From contig NC_087069.1 in the NCBI RefSeq assembly GCF_963678635.1, positions 50,053,892 through 50,113,891 on the forward strand: a DNA stretch of 60,000 bases, given 5' to 3'. The notes beneath the pieces were generated by a model, which did not search any database, was not told the DNA's origin, and worked only from the letters and a program-made list of their open reading frames with translations. This document shows positions 13,601 through 25,100 of this stretch, in pieces; position 1 is the stretch's first letter; every line of letters starts with the position of its first letter. Source of the stretch: Symsagittifera roscoffensis. Lineage: Eukaryota > Xenacoelomorpha > Acoela > Convolutidae. The position numbers and the translations under genes were made by a program.

Positions 13601-14300
13601 CGTTGAAATAAGCAAGTAGGAAAACAAAAAAAAAAGGATCTCAAAACACAACACGATACATTCAGAAAACTATTTGGCCAGGCATCTGATCCCCTTCAAA
13701 TTTTTGATTAAACAAAAAAACAGCAACTTAAAATGGCTGGCTCAAACCTATTCAGGTTATTTGAATAGCAATTGCTCAATCATCAGTGTGAACAAATATT
13801 TTTACATGAATGAAAAACCACAAAGTGCAACCATAAACACTTTCCCGGCTATTAATTCCCAGATTTTTAATACCAGCGTTGAGTGTTTTTCGTCGAAAGT
13901 TCATGAGGTTTTAAATTTATTCTACTAACGGAGAGTTACGAAGCTTTTGATTAACGAAGCCAATCATATACGCCTTTGAAAGCACAAATCCGATGATATA
14001 CGTTACTAACAAACATTCAAAGTAACGATGATTTGGAAGGAACGAAGTAAAAAAACTTTAAGTGTAAAAAAAGCAGATGTGATGGTTGTTTTAAAACATG
14101 CATAAAAGAGTCCGACTTCGGTGCTAGAACCGGAGCAACTTCCAATACATTGCAAAAAGAAAAAGAAAAGACAATTACCTCGTTATCCTTTACAAATGTG
14201 AGTAGCAACAAGGTCATCAAGGTCAAAAGAACATTGAAACAAGAAGTGGCCTTTGTTTTCATCAGCGCAATTGTTGTGATATACTTATTAAACAGTTTCA
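10670..14300 (+). other. Probable intron, with decayed unidentified sequence
   Basis: If the RING and AIG1 exons belong together, 10670-15890 is one 5.2-kb intron. Bases 11900-13530 are less AT-rich than their surroundings and show short open pieces on both strands (for example 11986-12213 plus, 13283-13522 minus). No family could be named, and no piece has convincing splice borders. Old transposon remains are likely but not shown. Confidence 0.35.
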
Positions 14301-14311
14301 GAGAAGTAACA

Positions 14312-15232
14312 ATGACTTCTCGAATTGATAACACAAAAAGAACTCCATCACTGAGATATCTCGAGGAAACACCCATTGCAAAACAAGATCACAAACGGAA
14401 ATGCGCAGAGTTGAGTGAGACCAGTAGAAGAGAATCAGGGATAGTAGCACGTGATGAACAAAATTGAAGCACAGACCAAGTAGAGCGTAGATCAAGCTAT
14501 TCAAAACCCATGTACATAATTAGCAGCAGTTTAAATAGAGTGTTGCAAGAAACAATCCGAACTATTGTTGACGAAATTGCCATCACATCGAAGACTGAAA
14601 TTCTTACACAAATTGAGGACGAGCTTGAAAAGTTAAGAGCCGAAATATGCTGAAAACAAATTCAGAATTGGAATTCTTGGAAAACTACAATCTCCGACTC
14701 AACATTCGTATCGTGGGTTTGCCGGAACAAATTGTGACAGACAATACTGGGAAACGTGTATTTGAAAAAAATTGACATATCGATTGAAAAAACGACTGCT
14801 TTATATAAAAAAAAAATAGGCGCCAACGTGGGAAAGTCTGCCATTAATTTTGCCCATCGTCTTCCGGTCAGCAATTAAAATCAAATCCGGCGCCCATTGT
14901 AAGTTTTACAAGAAAAGTGAAAAAAAAACGAAAATCATTTAAGAAAGAAACATCTGCGCACTGATGAGCGCCTCAGTAGAATTCAAATTTTTGAAGATAT
15001 AAACAGTGTACGGGTACAATTCATTCCAATGGTGAAGAAAGATCAACCTATCCGAGAAGAGGGGACAAGAGAAGGAACTACTTTTTTTGAGTGGAAAGAA
15101 GATGGTTATGCTCAAAAGACTACTGGTCTATACGATGGAGGAGCAGCTCTTAACTATTCAATGGATAATGTGAAATGCTGTTTAGTGACAGGCACGGTGT
15201 TTTTTAACAAAAAAAGGCCTGAAGTGACCTAA
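14312..15232 (+). pseudogene. LINE (non-LTR retrotransposon) ORF1, decayed
   Basis: A broken frame can be followed from the ATG at 14312. A basic lysine/arginine-rich start (TKRTP, KRKCAE) leads to a coiled-coil stretch (QIEDELEKLRAEI near 14605-14645). An RNA-binding-like segment NIRIVGLPEQ follows at about 14704-14733, then an INFAHRLP-like motif near 14843-14866. The order coiled coil, R-I-x-G-(I/L)-P-E and AHRL is typical of ORF1 proteins of L1/CR1-type LINEs, which bind the element RNA. Stops at 14465 and 14651 and at least one frameshift show the copy is dead. The last open part, 15029-15232, is less certain. Confidence 0.6.
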
Positions 15233-15289
15233 AAATTAAAGTAGCGCCTAAAACTTTTAGTAAACTTGATAATGCCGATTTTTTTGATA

Positions 15290-15625
15290 ATCTTTTGTGT
15301 AATGTTAGATCACTAAAAAGCCTAATGATGAAGTAGAAGCACTGACTAACTGTCTCGAGTCTCCTATGTTAGTTTGTACTACTGAAACCTGGTTAAGTGA
15401 TACTGATGATAAAGTATGTTCGTGGTAAAATAAACAATGATTCTTATGGTAACAACAGGCTTTGAAGGGGTAGCGGTAGAATGGTTCATTTGTTAAACAC
15501 TTGGTTGCCAATCTACCGCGAACAACGTCAATTATTGTAGAGCGTCATAAAATTCAACTCATTGTAGTAGTGATAGATCTCAAGCCCCGTGATACTAAAT
15601 TGGAGTTTGTAGATTTTTTTACTAA
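15290..15625 (+). pseudogene. LINE ORF2 fragment, start of the endonuclease domain
   Basis: Just downstream of ORF1 and in the same direction, the translation contains NVRSLK, a short helix, and then VCTTETWLSDTDD at about 15372-15411. The N-x-R-S-L and T-E-T-W-L pair marks the N-terminal half of the apurinic-type (APE) endonuclease of LINE ORF2; the glutamate of TETWL is a metal-binding residue. The endonuclease core breaks off by about 15625, and no RT domain follows before the AIG1 exon at 15891. The copy is therefore truncated at the 3' side, which is unusual because LINE copies are normally 5'-truncated. Confidence 0.65.
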
Positions 15626-15890
15626 AGAATTATAATTGTTATCAATTTTTTTCACCAATGATGTTCACCATCTAGATAACGCGCCCCGAAATTTTTGCTG
15701 AAAAACTAGAAAAAAACCCCAAGATTCTTTTTTTCCTACCATTCTCTTACCAATACACAAAAAAATTGAGTGAAATGACTAAATTCTTCAAACGTTTTCC
15801 TGTTTTTCTGTTTCGTTGGTCTTTATTCACCTAATCACAGGTATGAGTTGTAATGTTTAAGAACACCAAATTGTAGAAATTGTGTTTCAG

Positions 15891-16339
15891 CCTCTACATC
15901 AAGACAACAGCTACCAGAGGAAACCGAAAGCCGAATCAAAGAAAACGTAAACTTCTACTCTGGAGAATCGGATGACATCAAAAATAACGAACTGAAAAAA
16001 CTTCTTGTAGTGGGGAAAACAGGATCGGGCAAAAGTAGTTTGTGTAACGTACTGTCCGGCAACAATTACGACGCGGATTTATTTGAAGTTTCAGCTGAAA
16101 GTAAATCTTGTACCCAGAAAACAAACTTCAGGAACGTGTTTTTCAACGCAGACAGAACGAAACCTATCAGCGTCATAGATACGATTGGATTTGATGATCC
16201 GAATAATGATACTGATGCTAAAATCATTTCTGATCTCGTTGTCAAGCTCAAAAATTACTGCGATTATGTGAATTTATTTCTCATCGCTGTTAATGGGCAA
16301 GATCCAAGACTTGATAGTTCTTTGATTGGAATGCTTAAG
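15891..16339 (+). CDS. AIG1/GIMAP-type GTPase exon (G1 to G3)
   Basis: The acceptor TTGTGTTTCAG ends at 15890 and the donor GT begins at 16340; the exon stays open throughout. It encodes the N-terminal half of an AIG1-type GTP-binding domain. A beta strand KLLVVG leads into the P-loop GKTGSGKSS (about 16013-16039), a switch region with conserved threonines follows, and then the G3 motif DTIGFDDPN near 16180-16206. AIG1/GIMAP proteins are immune- or stress-related GTPases that bind membranes or form oligomers. The exon starts with the last two bases of a codon, which matches the phase of the RING exon donor. There is no ATG upstream of the P-loop here, so an upstream exon is required. Confidence 0.85.
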
Positions 16340-16639
16340 GTAAAAAGTTTAACTGTTTATAGCAGTGTAGACTTTTGACGGTTTTTGTAACATGTTCCTA
16401 CTGTGGGCGTATTTTTAGAAAAATCAACGTCCAATTCTGGAAATATTAATACTGCTCAAGTTCTTAGGTCGGAAACAATCTCCATTCATTTTACGAGTTT
16501 GGTTTCTAAAAACAACAATTTCACTTTAATTTCACTTTTTTATATCATACAAAAAATTCACTTTTTTTCGTAAAAAAAACTGTTAAAATAATTTGTTTTA
16601 TAATTCTGCAAACTGTATTTAACAATTTTTTTTTCAAAG

Positions 16640-17049
16640 ATATTCGAGCAAATGTTTGGACTGAATTTCTGGGGACAAGCGGTCATTGTTTTTACTATGC
16701 TGCCCATGGATAATTACAACATCGGAAACAGGAGGCGAATAAAAAAACAGTCTGACGCTCAACTAGCTCTAAAATATATACAAGAGTTGGGAAATCATTT
16801 TCCAAAGGCAAAAGGACTGAAATATCTTACTTTGGACGCTTGCCGCAATCAAGAAAGCTCAGAGGATGTTCAAGCATTTGACAAGGGAGTGCGCGATGTT
16901 TGGCAACTGCTGGAGAAAGCACCAAGGCTTCCTACTGAAAACGTTAAAAAGGTAGAAACCGAACATCGTAAACTGAAACGCGAGATCGAGCAGAAAGAAA
17001 AGCAAATGGAAGAAATGAAGAAACAGCAACAACTAGAACACGAAAGAAT
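16640..17049 (+). CDS. AIG1-type GTPase exon (C-terminal half plus start of coiled coil)
   Basis: A T-rich acceptor ending CAAAG at 16639 keeps the frame of the previous exon (phase 0), and the donor GTAAGC follows at 17050. The exon begins IFEQMFG and continues with the hydrophobic strand AVIVFTMLPMDN, which occupies the G4 position. The expected T/S-x-x-D base-recognition motif is degenerate, so nucleotide specificity may be relaxed. After LEKAPRLPTENV the sequence becomes a charged helix (EHRKLKREIEQKEKQMEE), the start of a coiled coil like that seen in many invertebrate AIG1 proteins. The exon ends in phase 2. Confidence 0.85.
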
Positions 17050-17712
17050 GTAAGCATAGTTATTGTCCTGCACGCTGATTTTTTAGAAGGAGGGGCCAAT
17101 ATTTGAACTTAGCTTTGAATTGACTTTCGATGTATCAAAAAATGAAATTGATTTGCCAATTGCCAAATACATACATTATTTTGCCTGTTCTTTAAAAACG
17201 TTTTCATACTTTGGCAACTAGATGATATAGAAGTTATTTTAATAATTTGCAGCTAAACTATAAAATTTTAACATGACACTGAAACAATTTTACTCGAGTT
17301 GAACAGGTACAATTTTTCTTAATCTTCTTTAGTTCATAAAGTTGATGACTGAACATTTTTTTAAAAATCGTCTAAAACCACAATGTTTTTCTTGTCAGTA
17401 AAACGGGGTTTGACTTTCAACGAAGCTGACAAGCAATGGTTTTTTTTGTATCCCAAGTTCAAATTGTGGAATATCGAAAAACGAAAAGAGCCAAAACTTT
17501 TTCTATAAAGGGTGTTAAACTGTTCAATTTGCATTATTTTTTTAATGCACGTAGTTATATTTGAGTTCTGAGTAAATTGATATTGCCGTAAAATATCGAT
17601 ACTATACTATTTTATCAGGGGAAAAAATTGCTTGCAAACACATTGTAGTTTTCTGCGCTGAAACTGAAATTTGGATTATTTGCCATCTGTTAATTCTTTG
17701 TTCGTGTTTAAG

Positions 17713-18357
17713 GAAAGAAGAAATCAAAAAGATGCAAAACCAGTTCAACAAAGAAGTTGAGACAATAAAAGCAAAGCAAGATCAAGACCGAAAACAAATG
17801 GAAACGAAACATGCAAAAGAACTAAAAAAGTTAGCAGCGGAAGCAGACAAAATTCGTTTAAATCTTGAGCAGAAACTATCTAAACTGGAAAATGACATGG
17901 CAAGGGAACTCGCCAAGAAGGAAGCAGAGCGCGAGAGCTTCCAAAAACAGTTTGATGAGCAGAACAAGAAAACGGAAAAATTACTTTCCGAGAAACTGGA
18001 TAAAATCAACTTGCAGCAAGTTCAGCTACAACTTAAATTGGAGAAGGAACAAGACAGCACAGAGTTATTGAGAAAAATGGAAGTTCTCAAAAAACAGCAA
18101 AAAGATTTGGAGGAAAAACATTCGAGTCAAATAGCAGAACAACAAGATAAAATGAACCAAAAAGAGAAAGAGATCGAAAAACAGAAACTGGAATTGAAAC
18201 TGAAATATGAGAAGGAGCAGCAAGAAGAACGGGAAAAATGGGAGTCCAAAATTTCAGAAGCAGAGAAAAAATTGCAACAACAGCAAGCTCAGGCATCAGA
18301 AAATAAAATCGAGCAGCAAAAACTAGATGATGAAAAACTAGATGACGTCAAAACAGG
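17713..18357 (+). CDS. AIG1 gene, long coiled-coil exon
   Basis: The acceptor TTTAAG ends at 17712. Joining AT from the previous exon with G here restores the frame. About 215 codons of uninterrupted heptad-rich, K/E/Q-rich sequence follow (for example KELKKLAAEADKIRLNLEQK), with no proline, which predicts one long coiled coil that probably mediates oligomerisation. The frame stays open past 18357, but the composition changes abruptly from charged helix to hydrophobic sequence, and a GT donor (ACAG|GTGGGA) sits at that point. I therefore end the exon at 18357 in phase 1. The last exon(s) and stop codon were not identified. Confidence 0.75.
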
Positions 18358-19760
18358 TGGGAACGTGTTTTTATTAATCATTTTGCTTTCTTCATCTAAA
18401 AATCATATTTCAATACGAGGCCAAACTGCTCTGCGTTTTGTGGATTGTAAGCGGATTCGGCAACAAGGACGCCCCCTTGGTTTTTTTCAAATTCGTTGGT
18501 CGTTCCAACAAAAATTTAACATGTTTAAAGACTTGTCTCTGGAATGCAGGAACGTACAGACACAAATTTTTGCTCCTACCCAGAGCACAGTTTGCTCCTA
18601 TCCAAACAAAAGGTTACTTTTCAAGGTTCACAAAAATTTTCGGACTGATGCGAGTATGTCGAGTCTTCAAACTTGACTTCGTCAAGTTATTGTGTTCCAC
18701 ATCTGTACTTAGCATTTTTCATCTACACTTGTGCTGAAAAAATATTTACCTCGTCTTTAAATTTTTGAAACATATTCTGGTAAAATTTTTCTTGTGCAGT
18801 TGAAATCTATAGAAAGTAGTGCTTTTCAAAATGTTTTTTTTTGCAATTTGTTGTAATCCTCGAACTATTATTCCCTTTGAAGAAATCACAGTCAACGTAT
18901 TTTTTCTCTCTATTTAAATCAAAAGGAAATTTTTAGCTTTTTTCTTTTGTGATAACTGCGTGATATAGTCTGCACATATATCAGCTTTTTTCGCCGGCTA
19001 CCTTCAAACTTTGCAAAACTTGAGGTATGCTTGTAAGCTAAGTATAGCAACGTGACGATTTGTTGACACCACGATTGACTCTTACAGATCATTAATCAAC
19101 TGATCCCATTAATCAACTATAGATTGGACAAATTTTCATTATGGAGAAAACTAAGAACAAGATGAACCGAAAACAAAAAAAATGAACATTACTGATTTCA
19201 ACCTTCGATCTCTAAGCTTGCCAATTATCGCATTGTCTGTCATTAACTGGTATACCAATCCCGACATTTTTTAACAGTAACTTCAGAGCTGAAAGTCTCG
19301 GAGAAGTCCTTCATTTCTCCATCTGATAAACTGTAAAGGTTTTTTGAGCATGCCTTGCATCATTTGGGGCTAAAAAACGGATGCATATTCGGCTAAGAGT
19401 CACTTGAGACACGCCTTCCAACGGGAGGTTTTAATCCGCTTGATTATTTCGATAACGCGATACTTAATATCAATCAACGGGTCCAGCAGTTTTGTTGAAA
19501 ACGATTGGATTTGTTCAATTATTTTTCATTTTTGGTAAATTTTCATCAAACTGTTCTCAGTTTGTCTATGATGTGAAAACCAATATCAATTATGTTCACT
19601 TGGGTCCTGTTTCTTTTGAAATTGGCATTTAAAACTTTCAATGTTACTTCTTACTAAATTGATTCTCCTTCTATTTCGTGAACACCAAAAAAAACTGCTA
19701 TAATTTGAGATTACTGAGACTTGTGGAACTGTTGTTGAAATGGCAATGCCTTCGCTTAAC
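18358..19760. other. Spacer between the AIG1 gene and element E1
   Basis: Any terminal AIG1 exon and the missing 3' end of element E1 would both have to lie here. A plus-strand open stretch at 18438-18737 has an odd cysteine/phenylalanine-rich composition and no recognised domain. I compared it by eye with the E1 leader (36385-40243) for a 3' LTR and found no convincing match. The 3' end of E1 is therefore undefined or deleted. Confidence 0.4.
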
Positions 19761-20882
19761 TCAATCATGTAGACCCGCGTCATCATCCAGGTGTAACGTG
19801 ATATCCGCCGTCATGTCCCAGATTAAGCCGGCGTTAAAATGGGGACACCAAGAAGGATTCATGAGTTCCCACATGGTTATTAGGCTGATTTTCAAGGGAC
19901 CGTCCAAAGAACCACAATTAAAACTCATTTGCCCCTTCAGCTCGGGATCCGAGGGTTCGACCACTCGTTCTTCCAAAATAATTCCCAGCTTGGGTTGTTC
20001 CACCATCAGCATTCCTTTTTCCTTAATCCGTTCGAACCAGAAATTGAGCACTATGACTTGCTCATAGTCGAAGTACGCTTCTCTGGCTTCTTCATTCACG
20101 AAGGGATTATATGCCATCCCCTGTACGCCAGACACATATCGGAACGACTTCAATTTCCCTAATGTTGCAAAGTCTTTCTGTCCCCTGACGGTTTCAATCA
20201 ACTCCCGGCTCACTTTCAATACTTTGTTGGAATACCTTCTCACTTCTTCCAACTTGCGATAGCTCTCCATGTCGTTCGACTCCCTATTTGGTACAACCAG
20301 CGGCATATCCTGATATAGTTCCAGGAGTGCCCTGAGGAAGTTTCTTTCGCAATCAACTCCCTTTTGCCGAATGATCTTTATGCATTCTCCCAAAACAGGA
20401 GTGGGAATACGATCCACCACGAACCTTACAAAGCAAAGGGCATCCTTACGCTTAGCCCAGGCTATCGCAGAATCATCTTTTGAAATCAACGCTCGCAGGG
20501 CTTCCATCAACTCCAGCTCTTGTTCCTTTGATTTCAAACCCTTACTGGCTTCATATTCCGCCTTCTTGATGCCCATCAAGCACAAAGCCAACCGCACTTG
20601 CAGGTCAGTTCTCATGCACGGGTCAGCCAGGTACGCTGCCACCGTCGCAGGTGCATGCATCGTCTCGTCGAAGTATCTTTGGAGGGCCGCCCTCCAAGAG
20701 ATTTCCAGTAGCTTTTCCAGCCCGATTTCGTTCGCCTCCGAGGACATTATCGTGCCGTATTCTTTCCGATTTAGGTTAGATTTCTCCGTAAGCCCTTTCA
20801 GATACTCCTGCATGGCTCGCTTCTCGCTCCAAGCCATCAGGTGTCCTCTCGCGGAGTTCCTCGCCTTCATCACTACTTTCAC
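19761..20882 (-). pseudogene. E1 third ORF, C-terminal unidentified domain
   Basis: A clean 373-codon frame ends in TGA at 19761 with an acidic tail (HLDDDAGLHD). It is mostly helical and charged in its first 250 residues (EYEASKGLKSKEQELELMEAL), then strand-rich (KAGLIW-like end, ISLITMWEL). It is the longest frame without a defect outside RT, which suggests either recent function or chance. There is no recognised family, signal peptide or membrane span. Because E2 is cut off before this point, there is no second copy to show that it belongs to the element. Its position and continuous relation to the preceding frames make that likely. Confidence 0.5.
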
Positions 20883-21956
20883 TTCTCCTGACCACCTCAG
20901 TCTCGGTTCATTGTGGTCATCGGCTGTTTCGTGGCTGTTGTGGTCAGACCTGCCAAGAGCATAGGGGGGATCAGGTTCTCTTTTTCTCCCCCGGTCAGCG
21001 TCGCACCATCTCCTTGCCCGCTCTCGCTTGAACGACCTGCGCTCGTCAAAGAGGCCACCACTGCACTGGCTTTCGATTTCACCACCCTCTGATTCACGGC
21101 TCGACTTCCTGTCTTCCCTTTCAGTCGCTTCGGCCCTTTTCTGGCTCGTCTGACGGGTAATTTCTTCGTGACCGGCTGGTCATCGGCACTGTCCTCTGTA
21201 ACTGACTCGGTCAGAACATCAGACTCTATGGAGTTCATTATTTTCTCCAGGCCCTCACGCATAATGGGTTGGTTCAATCCCACCTTCATTATGGACTGCG
21301 TCCCATATCGTCGTTCCATGAAGTTCACTCGGTTCCAGGTTGCCCCTGTCCTGCTTTCTAGTTCACTTTGGTATGTCTCCCATTCCTCTTCCGGTAGCGT
21401 ACTCAGGAAGGATACCCTCATTGACTCTTCAATCTTTCTCCTCCTTGGTGACTCATGGAGCAATCTTTGTGGATCCCTATTTCGGCACTCTCTCGCCTGA
21501 CTTATTGGGTCCATCGGGGATAAGTCGGCCGACGCCTCTTTTGTAGGAGACATGAAAGACGATGGCGTCATCAGAAACAGACTCCCATCGACTTACCCGT
21601 CGTCGTCTTCACTAAACCGGTACTCCAGCAAGTCTCTCTCTAACGCTCCTAGATCCGTCTCACCCGGCTTTTCTGTCTTTCCCCCGATGTCGTCACCGTC
21701 CTGATCCATCAACTCATCGTCATCCGCATCAGTATTGGCTTAGGTCCTGATGGGCCTTGTCGTTTGTCTATGCCCGAGTCAGGCCGCGCCGGTACGGTCA
21801 GGTCTCCTGCGTGATAGAACAATTCATCATTCACAGGGAATTCTACGGACTCCTCGCCATGTGGTGCCAGGTCGTTATCGTTATGTATGAGCCTCCTCTG
21901 CACTCCTTTGCCACTTCCAGCATCACTACTTTCACTTCTCCTGACCACCTCAGTCT
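20868..21956. repeat. 36-bp perfect direct repeat flanking 1.0 kb of E1
   Basis: The 36 bases at 20868-20903 (beginning CATCACTACT and ending CCTCAGTCT) recur without change at 21921-21956, in the same orientation. The interval of 1053 bases is 351 codons exactly. In an otherwise decayed element, identity over 36 bases points to a recent event such as template switching or gene conversion. Confidence 0.85.
20897..21948 (-). pseudogene. E1 third ORF, basic linker region
   Basis: Pieces 21709-21948 and 20897-21571 are in different frames. The second has a polar helix (RVSFLSTLPEEEWETYQSEL) and then a strongly basic, low-complexity stretch with KKLPVRRARKGPKRLKGKTG, which could bind nucleic acid or act as a nuclear localisation signal. 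Both ends of this segment carry an identical 36-base repeat (20868-20903 and 21921-21956), so the segment may have been duplicated or inserted. No family was recognised. Confidence 0.45.
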
Positions 21957-23368
21957 TGATCAGTCATCTGTGGGAGCATACACCTCGTTCCACACCTCAG
22001 CCGAGACCTCTGGCCTCCTGGAAGGTGGTGCCTTGATCTTTTTCCTGCTCCAAGTATCAGGAATGTGAAGTCAAATGTGTGCGCGGCTGTAACGTTCCAA
22101 CTGATGAAGCGCGGCTCTATCCCTTCACTCCATTTCAGCATTTTCCTCTCTGCATCACGAGCTGCTCCGATGCGAGGGGCAATGACGGGAGATGTGACTC
22201 CCAACAACATCCTCCTAATCGGTGGGTATCGAGGGCATTGGTCCGGCAGCGGCCTGGATCCGGAAAGCCACGCTTGCTGGTTCTCTTTCACGTGTGCATA
22301 GGCCTCTGGCAAAAGTGGAACTCTCATTGCCGCTCCTGGATCTTTCACTACTGGTCTCAGATTCCAAAGCTTTGGGTTAAACTGGATGTGGGAAAAGTCT
22401 TCGCGGCCCATTCGGCACTTGAAGTTGTTGTTGAAATCCATCAACACCCAACCCGGCTCCGGTGTTCTTCCCAACAGCCTATCATCGCTGTCCAGCCCTC
22501 TCAGCTCCCTCTGCTCAACCCAATTCAGCACGGAACAATCTACGACTGAGACCAGGTTGACATACAACACAGAATTCCTGTATACCTTAACTTGCACGTC
22601 CGGGAACACGAAAGACATCACCGGTCCATACAGCACCGTGACGAGTTCCCGCAGTCCGTGAATCAGAGCCAACGGATCGATCCGCATCATGACAGCCAGA
22701 TCTGTCAGCAAGGGCATGCCACAATACTGCTTACACTCACCCGCAACCGTCGCCACCTTATCTTCTCCCGTGACACTTCTGTTCTTTTGCAAGAGATATT
22801 GGAGCAGGAGAGTCCTCCAGTCTTTAAATTTCCTGAGCGAGGCGGTTTCCAACTGCGCGTTGAACTCACGACTCGTCCCCTGGACTTGTTCGGGGTAACG
22901 CAGCAGCACAAGCAAATCACCCAGCCGACCACAGGTCATGGCAATCAGAGTCAGGAGTCCATCAAATCTCAAATCTGCCAACGCTTGGGTAAAGAGATTT
23001 ACTGTCCCCTTCACGAAATTCTCATGAACAAATGTCACGTACTGGGCTTAAGTCAGGCCAATCGACAGCTTCCTGATATCCTTGACGAAGCTCGCGATCA
23101 GGTTCCGCGATGCCATCGGATATCACATCGACAGGAAGGATGGCGTCCATCCCACTCCCATTCCACCCAAGATGGCATCTGATCGTTTATATTGTGCCCT
23201 CGTGGCCAGTACGTCAGCTTGCAACTTGTCCAACGACATCGTGTTCACATCCTGCATCACTTTCAACATCATACCCCCGGTTAACTCCCGGGCATCAAAC
23301 AAGTTCTTCAGATACGCGTGTATCTCCTTTATCACTGCCGGTCCATGCTCGAAAGCGTCCTCTCCCAA
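21950..23368 (-). pseudogene. E1 third ORF, unidentified middle region
   Basis: Two pieces in the same frame, 23123-23368 and 21950-23038, are separated by stops near 23123 and 23045. The translation is a globular-looking protein with alternating helices and hydrophobic strands (LADLRFDGLLTLIAMTCGRLGDLLVLL, shown here as helix content only at 22900-22990; LYGPVMSFVFPDVQVKVYRN near 22560-22640). I recognise no family, no membrane segment and no signal peptide. It is probably part of the same long product as the SGNH-like domains because the frame is shared after one shift. The end at 21950 falls at a frameshift. Confidence 0.5.
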
Positions 23369-25088
23369 AGGTACACAGTCTTGGTGACAAGTACAACCAT
23401 AAGTTGTTGTGCGGCTTCGTGCGCAAAGCCATTGCCATGAGATCTTCTTCCGCTGACGTCATGTTTTTCCTGACTGTCCTTCCCTGCTCATTCTCTGCGT
23501 GATCCATTTGCATGAACCAGAGATCATCAGCCATCTGTTGTACTAACAGATGACCGTCATCTACCCCTGGTCTTAACTTCAGCAACCTGGCGAAGTTGGA
23601 CAGCTCCAACCCCAGAACCTCATCTAACACCAACCGAGTCGTGCTAAAATCTTTGAGTCCCTGTATGGCGTTGGAAATATCAGCCCAAACGGCAGTAAGC
23701 TCAGATCGGGATGGGTAATAATTGTTAGGGTCTACCCTTCTGTTCGGAGCAGGAATTATTACGTTGAACCGTCCCTCCGCTATCGTCATGACCATCGTGT
23801 ACACAAACTGAAGGGGTTCTGGCAATGCAGCGTACCCTGGTGACAACACAACGACCACTTTCACTACATTTTGGGTGAAACGTTGTTTTGCTGCTGTTTC
23901 TACATCAACCATCGCCGAGAGCATTGTCATTATCGCCTCTCCTATGACCTCATTGCTCGGGATCGACCCATCCGTAAGACGGGACAACAAACCCCTGCTT
24001 TGCAAATGATCATTCGAGCCTGCAACCACTATCACCTGCGGCTCTATGCTGACCACCCTTCGCACACTTTTCATCATGCCTATTGACTGTCCCCAGTCAA
24101 ATTTAGGCGCCGTCAAGAAAATCACGTCGGGCCAAAAGAGAGAACGGGGCGTGTAGAGATAGTCCGAACTCGCCACTATCAGGTACTTGGCAGCTTTCAT
24201 ATCAAAGGAATCATAAGCGGCAAACAGGCCATCACCGAATGGGGCCTTCAGTTCCCCGTATCTCCTGCCATCCCCATCCACCGTGGTCGCTCGGGGGTAG
24301 TCTCTCGAATATTCGCCAGGCGTCTGACCGGGTGGCTTAGCAAACTGCCTGTACATTTTGTGATGCTTGTTATTAGGCTTGCTATCTGTCTGAAACTTGC
24401 CCTTACGAGCAGATGGCGTCAGTTCTCTGGCTCTCTGGCGGACGTCCGTAAGAGACCGGGTATTCAGAGTTCCAAAGGTGTTGTCCTGAGGCAATCCATT
24501 CAGGTGTGCATGCTGGAGCGTGGTCGTGGAACTGGACTGCTCCTGCTCTGCTAGCAGCCAATCCACGCCTGGTATTCGATATAGTCGCGACACTGTGGTT
24601 CCTTCTCCGCCGATCATTCTCATTGCGTCCTCCCGACACGTCAAGGTACTCATGTTCAACTTCGTTGACATGTCCATCTTGTACTGTCCCCAATGACTAC
24701 GGTCCGGACAGTTCCAAAGCAGCACGCTGCTTGGTTCAACTCCTTCCACCGGCACGGCGCTTGTCGATGGTCCTGCTGCTGAAGCAGGGTTTGCCATCGC
24801 GGGCGGGTCGTTCCTCCCAGACACGGTCTGGGAGTTATTCCTGTTCTGATCAACTGATCTCCCGAGTCGGCTTTCAAGCGGTTGTGTCCTGGGAGGAGGA
24901 GCAGTCCCTAGCCTCTCTCTCACGTTTGAGCTCGGAGCGATGGGTGCAGCTGTAGCCGTCTCCGCTGCCAAAGGCCCTAGGCAGTTGACGAGGGATTTGG
25001 GCACGCTTGCCCTTATTCTATTTCCTCCGGTCGAACTGGTCCAAGCCCGAGAACTGGTCGCCCTCGACCCCTGCTCCACTTCCCTCAA
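23295..25088 (-). pseudogene. E1 third ORF, second SGNH-like domain
   Basis: This 597-codon frame continues the previous one without a shift. A proline/serine-rich N-terminus and a basic KPNNKHHKMYRQFAKPPG segment precede a second SGNH-like unit. Block I is replaced by VASSDYLYTPRS (SSD at 24162-24170), the middle strand is WPDVIFLTAP, block III is VVAGSNDHLQSRG (GSNDH at 24006-24020) and a further strand is VVKVVVVLSPG. The GxND motif is intact, but the block I serine is displaced and block V is not obvious, so catalysis is uncertain. E2 matches it closely up to LLNALT, where E1 is inserted. A frameshift near 23360 ends the frame. Confidence 0.6.
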
Positions 25089-25100
25089 CTGCGTCTGAAA

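Noticed and set aside
18438-18737. Plus-strand open stretch after the coiled-coil exon as a last AIG1 exon
   Set aside because: No acceptor in a matching phase and no conserved segment were found; composition differs from the gene.
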